Below are positions 52,585 through 61,779 of a stretch of 64,000 bases of DNA, piece after piece. The notes below the pieces were generated by a model, which did not search any database, had not been told where the DNA came from, and worked only from the letters and a program-made list of their open reading frames with translations. Origin of the DNA: Hyphomicrobiales bacterium (lineage in GTDB: Bacteria > Pseudomonadota > Alphaproteobacteria > Rhizobiales > Rhizobiaceae); the NCBI GenBank assembly GCA_900469445.1, contig UBXM01000040.1, positions 62,001 to 126,000 of the forward strand. Direction: 5' to 3'. The position numbers and the translations under genes were made by a program. Each line of letters starts with the position of its first letter. Position 1 is the first letter of the stretch.

Positions 52585-53829
52585 TTACTGGCCCGGCAGT
52601 GCGCGAACGGAATAGATGAAGACGGGGCGATCGCTACCCTGAATGCCGCTGTTAACGAGAATACGGCCGGGAGCATTCGGCGCCATCGTGCGGTCGAAAT
52701 TGACCTTGAACAGGGCGTCGAGCTTTTCCTGCGTTGCCGTGAAGCGATGGCGTGAGCATGTGCCGAGGCTGCCGAAATCACACCGCACCGAAAGCTGCGA
52801 GTGCTGGTTTGCAGCAGACTGAATGGTGAGGGCGAGCGTCGAGGTTTTGCCGGCCAGTTCGCGCAGAACCTCCACCGGAACCTCGATTGCGACATCACCT
52901 GCGGCGTCAGCAGTGGCGGACGTGACCCTCAGGGCCTGCCCTTCCGTGCCGGTGGCAATCTGTGCCTGAGCCTGGGAACCGGCCTGGAAGACCGCCCCTT
53001 CCGTCGGCTCGAAGATCGCCGCCCATTCCTCCGAGAACCCGCCACGCGATGAAAGCGCCGACGGCCCCTGCCCCGACGACTGGAAAGCGGCCGGCCGGTT
53101 GGCGCTGCGCATCGCTTCATCGACGATCGATTGCACCATGCCGGACTGGTAAAAGACAAAACAGCCCACGGCGACGACGCCGAGCGTAACGATCCAGGTG
53201 ATCAGATGGGACAGGAAACCGCGCTTCTTGCGGCGCGGTTTCGCCGCGCGTCCGCTGGCCAGATCCGCCGATGCCTTGGCCTTGCGACCTCTTCTTCCCG
53301 TCGACTTGATATCCGGGGCTGGCTGCTCATTTACCGAAGCATTCGCGACAGGTGCGGAAACGGTCGCGTCCGCGGAATCGAACGGAGCGATTTCCGGCGC
53401 CATTGCAGTTGCATGGGAGCGGCTGTCAGCATCAGGGCCGGTACGGGTCACGCCACCGAGCGTGCCGGTATCGACCGCGCGAGGAGACTGCGCGTGCGGA
53501 GCGTCCAGCGGCACGGCGACTTCCGGAGCGGCGCGAACCTCGTCCCGCCGAGAAGGTGCATCCATCTCGATAAAAGGATCGATATCAGCGCTCAAGGGTG
53601 GCTGGGCCGCCTGGGCGAGACGATCAATCTCCTCGTTCTCGATCTCGCCGATCTTGTCTTCCAGACGCTTGCGCTGCTGCATGATGACGAGGTTGTCGGT
53701 TACGCCCTGCTTGCGCAGGCCGGCATCGAGAGCCTGGCGGGCAGACTGATAGATCCGGGCACGCACCTGACCGTCGCCGCGTTCGGCGCGATCCAAGGCA
53801 TTTCTTATGGCTGTCTCCAGGCCGCTCAC
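52585..53829 (-). CDS. Single-span membrane protein of unknown function
   Basis: A 414-residue protein with a GTG start after AAGGA. The N-terminus (1-75) is a charged helical region (LETAIRNALDRAERGDGQVR, KRLEDKIGEIENEEIDRLAQ). A Pro/Ala-rich disordered linker ends in a basic patch (RRGRKAKAS, KPRRKKRG), then one membrane span at about 208-230 (ITWIVTLGVVAVGCFVFY). The C-terminal 180 residues form a beta-rich domain facing the periplasm with two cysteines (VRCDFGSLGTCSRHRF). I do not recognise the family; it resembles rhizobial hypotheticals. Confidence 0.75.
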   Translation of the reverse strand: MSGLETAIRNALDRAERGDGQVRARIYQSARQALDAGLRKQGVTDNLVIMQQRKRLEDKIGEIENEEIDRLAQAAQPPLSADIDPFIEMDAPSRRDEVRAAPEVAVPLDAPHAQSPRAVDTGTLGGVTRTGPDADSRSHATAMAPEIAPFDSADATVSAPVANASVNEQPAPDIKSTGRRGRKAKASADLASGRAAKPRRKKRGFLSHLITWIVTLGVVAVGCFVFYQSGMVQSIVDEAMRSANRPAAFQSSGQGPSALSSRGGFSEEWAAIFEPTEGAVFQAGSQAQAQIATGTEGQALRVTSATADAAGDVAIEVPVEVLRELAGKTSTLALTIQSAANQHSQLSVRCDFGSLGTCSRHRFTATQEKLDALFKVNFDRTMAPNAPGRILVNSGIQGSDRPVFIYSVRALPGQ

Positions 53830-54075
53830 TGCCGGTCCTTCCGGTTCATTTCAACTCTCAGGCGCGATAGTCATTCGCCCGTATTTTAACCTCTCGGTAA
53901 CGTCTCAAGCGCCGAACTGCAAGAAGGCGTCCCAACTCATCCCGTGGTGAGACCGCCGAAACATGGTGGCGAATCCATGGCGGCCATGACGAAAGGGCAC
54001 GATCGAAGCGACTTCCCACCGTAAAATTCATCTGATACACCATCTTACGTAAAGGTAATTCGGGAGGTTCCTTTT

Positions 54076-55032
54076 ATGCTTCCAGCAGTCCTCAAGGACA
54101 GGCTGCGGCTGCCGGTCGTGGCATCGCCGCTCTTCATCATATCGCATCCGGAACTGACGGTGGCGCAATGCAAGGCCGGTGTGGTGGGCGCTTTTCCGGC
54201 GCTCAATGCAAGACCGGAAAGTCAGCTGGATGAATGGCTGGCGCAGATTACCGAAGAGCTTGCCGCCTACGATGCAGCCAATCCCGGCAGGCCGTCGGCA
54301 CCGTTCGCCGTCAACCAGATCGTTCACACGTCGAACAAGCGGCTGGAACATGATCTTATGATGTGCGTGAAATACAAGGTGCCGATCGTGATCTCCTCAC
54401 TTGGCGCCGTGCCGGAAGTCAATGCCGCCGTACATTCCTATGGTGGCATCGTGCTGCATGACATCATCAACAACCGCCATGCGAAATCCGCCATCCGCAA
54501 GGGAGCCGACGGGCTGATCGCGGTTGCAACCGGGGCCGGCGGCCATGCAGGCATAGTGTCACCCTTCGCGCTGGTGCAGGAAATCCGCGAGTGGTTCGAC
54601 GGACCGCTCTTGCTGGCCGGCGCGATCGCCACCGGCGGCGGCATTCTCGCAGCTCAGGCGATGGGTGCCGACATGGCCTATATCGGCTCGCCCTTCATTG
54701 CGACGCATGAGGCGCGCGCTTCGGACGGCTACAAGCAGATGATCGTAGATTCGAGCGCGGCCGATATCGTCTATTCCAACTATTTCACCGGCATCCACGG
54801 CAATTACCTGAAGGGTTCGATTGCGGCGATGGGGATGGACCCGAATGCCTTGCCGGAAGCCGATCCATCAAAGATGGATTTCGAAAAGGCAACGACCGGC
54901 GCGAAAGCCTGGAAGGAAATCTGGGGTGCCGGCCAGGGTGTGGGTGCGGTGAAAGCGGTTTCCTCGGTCGCCGATCTGGTCGACCGGCTGGATGGAGAAT
55001 ATCGGCAGGCGCGGCAAAGGCTCTCACTTTAA
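54076..55032 (+). CDS. Nitronate monooxygenase family protein
   Basis: A 318-residue FMN TIM-barrel protein of the NPD/NMO family. It begins LPVVASPLFIISHPELTVAQ, and has PFAVNQIVHTSN, GADGLIAVATGAGGHAG (phosphate-binding and catalytic His region), AGAIATGGGILAAQAMGADM and YIGSPFIAT. It may oxidise nitronates or a related flavin substrate; annotation by family only. CGGGAGG precedes the ATG. The upstream 246-bp gap holds only its promoter region as far as I can see. Confidence 0.88.
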   Translation: MLPAVLKDRLRLPVVASPLFIISHPELTVAQCKAGVVGAFPALNARPESQLDEWLAQITEELAAYDAANPGRPSAPFAVNQIVHTSNKRLEHDLMMCVKYKVPIVISSLGAVPEVNAAVHSYGGIVLHDIINNRHAKSAIRKGADGLIAVATGAGGHAGIVSPFALVQEIREWFDGPLLLAGAIATGGGILAAQAMGADMAYIGSPFIATHEARASDGYKQMIVDSSAADIVYSNYFTGIHGNYLKGSIAAMGMDPNALPEADPSKMDFEKATTGAKAWKEIWGAGQGVGAVKAVSSVADLVDRLDGEYRQARQRLSL

Positions 55033-55166
55033 GGCCGGCCGGGCTCGTTCGAGGAAAAGGCTCCATTCGGGGAAAAATAACAGGATCGCGAAAACCGGCT
55101 TGAAATCGGAATTGGTTGCCTGTATCAGCGCATCACTCGCAGATTGGCGCCGGTCGCCACTGCCGG

Positions 55167-55242
55167 GCCGCTTTAGCTCAGGTGGTAGAGCACATCATTC
55201 GTAATGATGGGGTCGCAGGTTCGAGTCCTGCAAGCGGCACCA
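55167..55242 (+). tRNA. tRNA-Thr (CGT)
   Basis: A 76-nt tRNA with encoded CCA. The acceptor stem is GCCGCTT/AAGCGGC, the T loop GTTCGAGTC, and the anticodon loop TTCGTAA carries CGT. A T-run follows. Confidence 0.93.
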
Positions 55243-55280
55243 TTTTTCTTCCCTAGAAAATTCGAGAAAACATTCACGGC

Positions 55281-56423
55281 TTAGGACGCGGAACTCAGTT
55301 CGCTTGTCTCTGTGCCGATCGTCATCGTGTTGCCGCGCCAATCGAAGGAGCCGCTCAGCCAGCTTCTGACCCAGATTGCCGGCGCAAGCACGTCCCGCAT
55401 CAGCATGGCCGGCAGGGTGAAGACCGAGAAACGCCAGTTCTTTGCCCAGATCAGCGCGAGTTCGGGAAGATAGACGGCGACGAGAACCGCAAGGGTAACA
55501 GCGGCAAACGAGATGTCGCCGGTCGACAGGGCCACAGCAGCAAGCGCCAGCAAGAGCGGCGGCAGGCAGCCGAGCAGGATTTCAGGGGCGAAGAAGGCCG
55601 GGAAGGTAACCCGGCGCAGGCGTGCCCAGCGGGCTTGCCGCGACCAGATCTGGACAAGCTCACGCCGGCCAAGCGGCTGTTCGAAAGGCGAGGAGACCAG
55701 ATGCACCTTGCGCCCGAGGCGGCGCACAAGCTTGGTTGCGGCAGCGTCCTCGGCGATTTCGGCTCCGAGTGCGGCAATGCCGCCTTCGGCATCCAGCATC
55801 GGCTTATACCACAACATGCTCTTGCCCTGGGCGAAACCGAGACCAACCGCTTCGCCGGCATATTGCCAGCGTGCCTGCTGGGAATTCAGGAAGGCACATT
55901 CGACCTCGGCCCAGAAACCTTGAGGGCGGGAACCGAGCGGAGTCGAGCAGACGAGACCGGTATCCGACCGCCGCGCCGCCATGAGGTGGGCGATGTAATC
56001 GCGCGGCATCAACACGTTGGAATCGGCCAGCACCACCCAGTCATTGGCCGCGGCGCGCCAGCCCTTGACGCAATTGTTGAGTTTGGGGTTGGCACTGACA
56101 CGGTCGTCGCCGATGAGCAGGCTCGCGGAAACTTGCGGATGCCGAGCGATGGCGTCTTTTATTGCAGGAATGACGGGGTCTCTCGCATCGGCCAGACAAA
56201 AGATCAGCTCGTAGCTCGGCCAGTCCAGATCGAATGCGCGCTCCAGCGTCAGGGCTGTGAAGTTTTCGATGCCGCAGGCGGGCACAACAACGGTGACCGG
56301 CGGCTTTTCGGCAAGCTCGGGAGCCGGTTTGCCGTTGCGCGACAGACGCCCCATCGCAATGCCGATGCTGATGCCATTGGCGGCAATCAGCACACCGGAA
56401 GCGAGACCAAGAATAAGCGACAT
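55281..56423 (-). CDS. GT21-like membrane glycosyltransferase (glycolipid synthesis)
   Basis: A 380-residue protein with an N-terminal membrane span, a catalytic domain and two to three C-terminal spans. Motifs fit the ceramide-glucosyltransferase-type GT21 family: VVVPACGIENF, CLADARDP, VVLADSNVLMP (D-x-D-like), AEDAAATKLVRRLG and QARWARLRR. In Agrobacterium and Mesorhizobium related enzymes are processive diacylglycerol glycosyltransferases, so a role in glycolipids is likely; substrate not shown. The start at 56423 has GGAGA upstream; the longer frame to 56513 is not family-like. Confidence 0.85.
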   Translation of the reverse strand: MSLILGLASGVLIAANGISIGIAMGRLSRNGKPAPELAEKPPVTVVVPACGIENFTALTLERAFDLDWPSYELIFCLADARDPVIPAIKDAIARHPQVSASLLIGDDRVSANPKLNNCVKGWRAAANDWVVLADSNVLMPRDYIAHLMAARRSDTGLVCSTPLGSRPQGFWAEVECAFLNSQQARWQYAGEAVGLGFAQGKSMLWYKPMLDAEGGIAALGAEIAEDAAATKLVRRLGRKVHLVSSPFEQPLGRRELVQIWSRQARWARLRRVTFPAFFAPEILLGCLPPLLLALAAVALSTGDISFAAVTLAVLVAVYLPELALIWAKNWRFSVFTLPAMLMRDVLAPAIWVRSWLSGSFDWRGNTMTIGTETSELSSAS

Positions 56424-56577
56424 CAAGCAGTCTCCGTTAGGCCTCGATCTGTCAGCTTCAGGTATCGCCTGCATATGGCGCAGCGCGTCGGGCTTGGCGA
56501 AGGAGCCAAGCACGACGAGATGTCAGGGGGATGACATGGGCGCGGGCGCCGGGGACAGGCGGCATATACCCACCGTT

Positions 56578-57693
56578 TTATTCGGAAATCAGCCTTAAGA
56601 CCTCGTCGGCAATCGCCAGAGAAGAGGTAAGGCCCGGCGATTCGATGCCGTAAAGCGCAACATATCCCGTATGCCCTGTGACCTGCGGCCCCTGAATAAT
56701 GAAATCGCCGCCACCACCGCCCTCCGGCCCAACGGTCTTCGGCCGAACACCGGCATAGGCAGGTTGCAGGGAGGCATCCTTCAGATGCGGCCAGTATTTG
56801 CGGATTGCGGCATAGAATTTTTCGGAACGCGCCGGATCGACATCGTAGTTGGGCGCATCCACCCATTCGACATCCGGGCCGAAACGCGCCTGGCCGGCAA
56901 GATCGAGGGTCAGATGGGTGCCGAGCCCGCCGGGCTCGGGCACCGGGTAGATCAGCCGGGTGGCCGGCGCCTTGCCGGACAGAGCGAAATAGTTCCCCTT
57001 GGCATAAGACCGATGCGGGATCGTCGCCCGATCCAGACCCCTAAGGCTTTCGGAAACGGACCAGGCTTCAAGCCCCGCCGAATTGACGACCAGCCGGGCG
57101 CGGGCCGTGAACGGATCAGCGCCGCCGACGGAGAGGATCAGGCCGTCGGCATCAAGTTCACCTGAGAGAACCGGCGAATTGACGACGATCGTGCCGCCAT
57201 GCGCTTCGATATCGGTGATATAGGCATCCATCAGGCCGTGGCTGTCGATGATGCCGGTGGACGGAGAAACAAGGGCTGCATGGCCGATGATCTGCGGTTC
57301 CAAGGCATTCAGTTCGTCGGCATCGATCAGGTAACAATCGTCGACGCCATTGGCTGCCGCCTGTTTCAGCAGCTTTTCCAGATAGGCGACCTCGTCGGGA
57401 TTGGAGGCGACGACCAGCTTGCCGCATTGGCGGTGCGGGACATGGTGCTCACGGCAATAGGCATAAAGCGCTTCCCTGCCCTTCACGCAGAGTTCCGCCT
57501 TGCGGCTGCCGCTTGCGTAATAAAGTCCCGCATGGATGACCTCGCTGTTGCGCGAGGAGGTGATGCTTCCCGTCAGCGGCTCGCTTTCGAGGACAACCAC
57601 ATCGCGCCCGGCCATCGCCAGGCGGCGGGCGATCGCCAGACCCACGACACCGCCCCCGACGACCACGCAATCGAGGTCGAGAATTTCCCCCAT
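56578..57693 (-). CDS. lhgO: FAD-dependent oxidoreductase, L-2-hydroxyglutarate-oxidase-like
   Basis: A 371-residue DAO-fold enzyme. The FAD-binding motif is CVVVGGGVVGLAIARRLA (about 9-26), followed by TSSRNSEVIHAGLYY, NSAGLEAW and the C-terminal AGVRPK...YGIESPGLTSS. The Arg/Asn/His pattern RNSEVIHAG is typical of LhgO-type oxidases of 2-hydroxy acids. Exact substrate unknown. Its start is 128 bp from the divergent D-2-hydroxyacid dehydrogenase gene, an interesting pairing of L- and D-hydroxyacid enzymes. Confidence 0.85.
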   Translation of the reverse strand: MGEILDLDCVVVGGGVVGLAIARRLAMAGRDVVVLESEPLTGSITSSRNSEVIHAGLYYASGSRKAELCVKGREALYAYCREHHVPHRQCGKLVVASNPDEVAYLEKLLKQAAANGVDDCYLIDADELNALEPQIIGHAALVSPSTGIIDSHGLMDAYITDIEAHGGTIVVNSPVLSGELDADGLILSVGGADPFTARARLVVNSAGLEAWSVSESLRGLDRATIPHRSYAKGNYFALSGKAPATRLIYPVPEPGGLGTHLTLDLAGQARFGPDVEWVDAPNYDVDPARSEKFYAAIRKYWPHLKDASLQPAYAGVRPKTVGPEGGGGGDFIIQGPQVTGHTGYVALYGIESPGLTSSLAIADEVLRLISE

Positions 57694-57821
57694 GCCACTC
57701 CCCCGTCCCGGTCCACTTGGCAGTTATCCGGGCTTTCACCACGCCGCGAATGTTGTAGGACTACATTCCTCAGACAGGTGCGCGCCGAATGCAAGCCGGA
57801 ACTAATTCTCGGGAGACTGGA

Positions 57822-58775
57822 ATGACGAAGATTGTTTTCCTCGATCGCGATACGATCGGTCCTGCGGTTACGATCACCCGGCCGGATTTTCACCACGAAT
57901 GGGTCGAATACGGCAAGACGCCGGAGGCGCAGGTGGCGGAGCGGATCCGCGATGCCGATATCGTCATCACCAACAAGGCACCGGTACGCGAGGTTTCCAT
58001 CGCCGCAGCGTCGAAGCTGAAGATGATTGCGGTGGCGGCAACCGGGTATGATGTTGTCGATCTTGCCTGTGCCAAGGAGCGCGGCATCGTGGTCTCCAAT
58101 GTGAGAGGGTATGCGGTCAGCACCGTGCCGGAGCATACGTTTGCGCTGATTTTCGCACTTCGTCGCTCGATCGTCGGTTTCCGCGAGGACGTGATTGCCG
58201 GCGAATGGCAGCGCGCCAACCAGTTCTGCTTCTTCAACCATCCGATCCGTGATCTGGCGGGCTCCACAATCGGCATTTTCGGCGGTGGCACGCTCGGTTC
58301 ATCGGTGGCGCGGATTGCCGAAGCGCTCGGCATGAAGGTGCTGTTTGCCGGCCGAAAGGGGGCAAGCGATGTTGCCGAGGGTTATACGCCGTTCGAGGCG
58401 GTGCTTGAGCAGGCCGATATCATTACCCTGCATATGCCGTTGAAGCCTGAGACCCGTGATCTGATCGGGATCGACGAGTTCCGCAGGATGAAGCGGCATC
58501 CGCTGATCATCAACACGGCGCGGGGCGGGCTGGTCAACGAGGCCGACCTAGTGACGGCGCTCGACGAGGGGCTGATCGGCGGGGCCGGGTTCGACGTCTT
58601 GACCAAGGAGCCGCCGGCACCGGACAACCCGATCCTCAAGGTCATCGACCGGCCAAACGTGATCCTCACCCCGCATGTCGCCTGGGCCAGCGACGAGGCG
58701 ATGCAGAGCCTCTGGCGGCAGGTGATCGGGCATGTCGAAAATTTCAAGAAGGGAACACCTTCAAACGCTCTGTGA
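57822..58775 (+). CDS. D-2-hydroxyacid dehydrogenase (NAD)
   Basis: A 317-residue enzyme of the glycerate/D-lactate dehydrogenase superfamily. The Rossmann motif is IGIFGGGTLGSSVARIAEALG (GxGxxG, about 148-168), catalytic residues are Arg in INTARGGLVNE (about 230), Glu in LTKEPPAP and His in LTPHVAWAS. It reduces a 2-oxoacid, possibly hydroxypyruvate or glyoxylate. ATG 57822 has GGGAGAC upstream; an ATG at 57789 adds 11 residues without support. Confidence 0.88.
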   Translation: MTKIVFLDRDTIGPAVTITRPDFHHEWVEYGKTPEAQVAERIRDADIVITNKAPVREVSIAAASKLKMIAVAATGYDVVDLACAKERGIVVSNVRGYAVSTVPEHTFALIFALRRSIVGFREDVIAGEWQRANQFCFFNHPIRDLAGSTIGIFGGGTLGSSVARIAEALGMKVLFAGRKGASDVAEGYTPFEAVLEQADIITLHMPLKPETRDLIGIDEFRRMKRHPLIINTARGGLVNEADLVTALDEGLIGGAGFDVLTKEPPAPDNPILKVIDRPNVILTPHVAWASDEAMQSLWRQVIGHVENFKKGTPSNAL

Positions 58776-58926
58776 CAGGGCACCTGAGTGTTTTCGGGAA
58801 TATGTCAAAGTAGAAATACAGGTTTAGCGAAAGATTCAGGTGTTTGCGGCAAGGTCAGCGCGTGGGTAACGGTGGCCGCGCGAGTTCAGTTCGCTTGATG
58901 GGCCGCCCTCTGGGAAGGCTTATTCG

Positions 58927-59187
58927 ATGACTGACACGTTCAACGCCACCGTGCGGGAATTCATTGCGGAAAACTTTCTGTTTCGCGCGGATGCAGATCT
59001 CGACGACGATCAGTCCCTGCTGGACAGTGGCGTGATCGATTCCACCGGCGTGCTGGAAGTCATCGCGTTTCTGGAGCAGACCTTCGGCATTTCCATTGCG
59101 GATGAAGAGATCGTTCCGGAAAATCTCGACAGCATCAATAACATGACGCGCTATCTGGCATCGAAGCTGCCGGCCGCTGCGGCCTGA
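58927..59187 (+). CDS. Acyl carrier protein
   Basis: An 86-residue acidic carrier protein. The phosphopantetheine site is Ser39 in LLDSGVIDSTGVLEVIAFLE, and the fold pattern (FGISIADEEIVPENLDSI) is ACP/PCP-like. It is not the fatty-acid AcpP (which has DSLD). The neighbours are an adenylate-forming ligase 15 bp downstream and a NadE-like enzyme, so it probably carries a substrate activated by that ligase in a specialised pathway. Confidence 0.88.
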   Translation: MTDTFNATVREFIAENFLFRADADLDDDQSLLDSGVIDSTGVLEVIAFLEQTFGISIADEEIVPENLDSINNMTRYLASKLPAAAA

Positions 59188-59202
59188 AGCGGCGGAGCGG
59201 CC

Positions 59203-60771
59203 ATGCGTATCGAAGACCATCTTCGCCAAAGCGCCGGCCGTTTCGGATCAAAAACGGCGCTGATCGCTGGCGAAACCCGGTTGACCTATCTGGAACTGGA
59301 CCGGTTGTCGGGTCGTCTGGCAACGGGTCTCATCGCTCGCGGGCTTCGCGAGGGCGACCGGGTGGTGATGGTCGCGGAAAACTGCGCCGAGGCTGTCGTG
59401 GCGTTTTTTGCCTGCTGGAAGGCCGGCGCCGTGCCCTGCCCTCTGCATGCCTCGATCAAGCAGGACAAGCTGCGGGTGATCATCGACAGTACGAGGCCGT
59501 TTGCGGTTCTCGCACAGACGCGTTTCTGTGGCGTGGTCGATGCCGCCTTCAGTGATGCGGGTCGTGCTCCTCTGAAAATCTCATTCGGCGCCGTACCGGC
59601 GAGCGGCGCAAGCGGATGGCTGACCTATGAGGCGATGATTGCCGATGACAGCGAAGCGGAGTTGCCGCGGCAAGTTGGCATCGAAACCCTGGCCATCCTT
59701 ATTCACACATCGGGCTCGACCGGCACGCCGAAGGGTGTGATGCACAGCCATGCCAGCCTGCTTTCTGCCTGTGGTTCGATCATCGACTATCTTGGGAATA
59801 CGTCGGACGACGTGGTGCTGAGTGTCCTGCCGATTTCCTTCGGTTATGGCATCACCCAGATCCTGACCATGGTCATGGTCGGCGGCACGGTGGTTCTGGA
59901 AAAAAGCTTCGCCTTTCCGCGCAAGGTGCTGGCCCGCCTGGTCGAGACACGGGCGACCGGCTTTCCGATCGTGCCTGCGATGGCGGCACTGATCGCCGGA
60001 ATGCAGGATCTGACACCGAGTTTTCTGCCCGACCTGCGCTATGTCACCACGGCGGCCGCCGCCATGCCGCCGTCGACCACTCTTCGCCTGCGCGAACTGC
60101 TGTCGGAAACCCAGCTTTTCCTGATGTATGGCCAGACAGAATGCATCCGGGCGACCTATCTTCCGCCCCAAGAGGCCGACAGACGACCGCTTTCGGTCGG
60201 CAGGGCAATCCCGGGAACACAGGCTCATGTCATCGATGAGGCCGGCAATATCGTGCCGCCGGGCGTGACCGGGGAACTGGTCATCGAAGGGCCGCATGTG
60301 ATGGCCGGATACTGGCAGGGCGATATGGCGAGTGCCGAGAAGGTAAGCGCCGTCGACGGAGGGCGCCGGCTTCTGACGGGTGATCTGTTCAGAACCGACG
60401 AGGAGGGCTTTCTCTATTTCATCAGCCGGCGCGACGACATCATCAAGACGCGTGGTGAAAAAGTGAGCCCTCAGGAGGTGGAGCGGGTGCTTTACGCCCT
60501 GCCCGGCATTCGCGAGGCAGCGGTTGCGGGCGTGGACGATGCGGTCTTCGGCCAGCTGATCCGTGCCTATGTGGCGCTCGAACCATCGGCTGAGCTCTCC
60601 GAGAAAGACATACTGCGCCACTGCGCCCTCAATCTCGAAGACTATATGGTGCCGAAGAGCGTCGAATTCCGCGACGCGCTGCCCAAGACGAGCACCGGCA
60701 AGATCAGGCTGACCGCCGAAACACCGACCTCCGAACCATTTGGACGTGAACTCAGGGAAAGTGCTGCATGA
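59203..60771 (+). CDS. Class I adenylate-forming ligase (AMP-binding)
   Basis: A 522-residue ANL superfamily enzyme. Motifs: IHTSGSTGTPKGVMHSH (A3, about 165-183), MYGQTE (A5), GDLFRTDEEGFLYF (A7), KTRGEKVSPQEVE (A8) and the catalytic Lys in KTSTGKIR (A10). It likely activates a carboxylic acid as acyl-AMP and loads it onto the ACP encoded just upstream. The specificity pocket cannot be read by eye. Its stop overlaps the start of the NadE-like gene by 4 nt. Confidence 0.9.
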   Translation: MRIEDHLRQSAGRFGSKTALIAGETRLTYLELDRLSGRLATGLIARGLREGDRVVMVAENCAEAVVAFFACWKAGAVPCPLHASIKQDKLRVIIDSTRPFAVLAQTRFCGVVDAAFSDAGRAPLKISFGAVPASGASGWLTYEAMIADDSEAELPRQVGIETLAILIHTSGSTGTPKGVMHSHASLLSACGSIIDYLGNTSDDVVLSVLPISFGYGITQILTMVMVGGTVVLEKSFAFPRKVLARLVETRATGFPIVPAMAALIAGMQDLTPSFLPDLRYVTTAAAAMPPSTTLRLRELLSETQLFLMYGQTECIRATYLPPQEADRRPLSVGRAIPGTQAHVIDEAGNIVPPGVTGELVIEGPHVMAGYWQGDMASAEKVSAVDGGRRLLTGDLFRTDEEGFLYFISRRDDIIKTRGEKVSPQEVERVLYALPGIREAAVAGVDDAVFGQLIRAYVALEPSAELSEKDILRHCALNLEDYMVPKSVEFRDALPKTSTGKIRLTAETPTSEPFGRELRESAA

Positions 60772-61763
60772 CGAACGCATCTGCATTGAAGAAGACTGCC
60801 GCATTTTCCGCTCGGAGCCTGGTGCTCGATGCCGAGGCGGAAATCGAACGCATTTGTGAATGGCTGCACCTGACCGTGCTGAAGGATCTGCGCAAGCGCG
60901 GTGCTGTGCTCGGTCTTTCAGGCGGGATCGATTCCAGCGTCACGGCGGCGCTTTGCGCCCGCGCTTTGGGCACATCCAAGGTCACCGGCGTATTCATGCC
61001 GGAACATGACAGCGACCCGGACAGCCTGCGTCTCGGCAAGGCCTTGGCGGAGGCGGTCGGCATCGAGACGGTGCTCGAAGATATCGGTCCGTCGCTTGCC
61101 GCACAGGGCTGTTATGCCCGCCGCGACGGCTTCATCCGTCAGGTCGTGCCGGAATTCGGTGAGGGCTGGGGCTGCAAGGTGGTGCTGGAAGATGCGCTGA
61201 CCGGGCGTGGCTACAATATTTCCTGGCTGGTGGTCGCCAATCCTGCCGGTGAGCAGAGCCGTCACCGCATGCCGCTGGATGTCTATCTCGGCATGATCGC
61301 CGCCGCCAACATGAAGCAGCGGACGCGCAAGCAGATCGAATACTACCATGCCGACCGATTGAATTTTGCCGTTGCAGGCACGCCGAACCGGCTGGAATAC
61401 GACCAGGGCTTTTTCGTCAAGAACGGCGATGGCGCGGCCGATTTCAAGCCGATCGCACATCTTTACAAGACCCAGGTCTACCAGCTGGCGGAAGCGCTCG
61501 GCGTGCCGGAGGAAATTCGCCGTCGTCCGCCGACGACCGATACGTGGTCGCTGCCGCAGGGCCAGGACGAGTATTATTTCTCGCTGCCCTATGACCGGAT
61601 GGATATCTGCCTCTACGCGCTCAACAACGGCGTTTCACGCGAAGAAACGGCGGATGCAGCCGGGCTGACGCCGGATCAGGTGGACGCAGTGTGGCGCAAT
61701 ATCGCCTCGAAGCGGAAGGTGGCCGATTATCTGCACGCCCAGCCGCTGGCGATACAGGACTGA
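60768..61763 (+). CDS. NadE-like NAD synthase/ATP-dependent amidating enzyme
   Basis: A 331-residue protein with the NadE fold. The ATP-pyrophosphatase P-loop is LGLSGGIDSSVTAALCARAL (about 43-62) and later motifs are AGTPNRLEYDQGFFVK and QGQDEYYFSLPYDRMD. There is no glutaminase domain, so ammonia would be the nitrogen donor. It could be a spare NAD synthase; its coupling (ATGA) to an adenylating ligase and an ACP gene suggests instead amide formation on a pathway intermediate. Alpha-proteobacteria normally carry the long glutamine-dependent NadE elsewhere. Confidence 0.85.
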   Translation: MTNASALKKTAAFSARSLVLDAEAEIERICEWLHLTVLKDLRKRGAVLGLSGGIDSSVTAALCARALGTSKVTGVFMPEHDSDPDSLRLGKALAEAVGIETVLEDIGPSLAAQGCYARRDGFIRQVVPEFGEGWGCKVVLEDALTGRGYNISWLVVANPAGEQSRHRMPLDVYLGMIAAANMKQRTRKQIEYYHADRLNFAVAGTPNRLEYDQGFFVKNGDGAADFKPIAHLYKTQVYQLAEALGVPEEIRRRPPTTDTWSLPQGQDEYYFSLPYDRMDICLYALNNGVSREETADAAGLTPDQVDAVWRNIASKRKVADYLHAQPLAIQD

Positions 61764-61779
61764 GGCAGGCCGGACTGAA

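Noticed and set aside
59581..60804. 407-codon antisense frame in the AMP-ligase gene
   Set aside because: It overlaps all conserved ligase motifs on the other strand and has no recognisable content.
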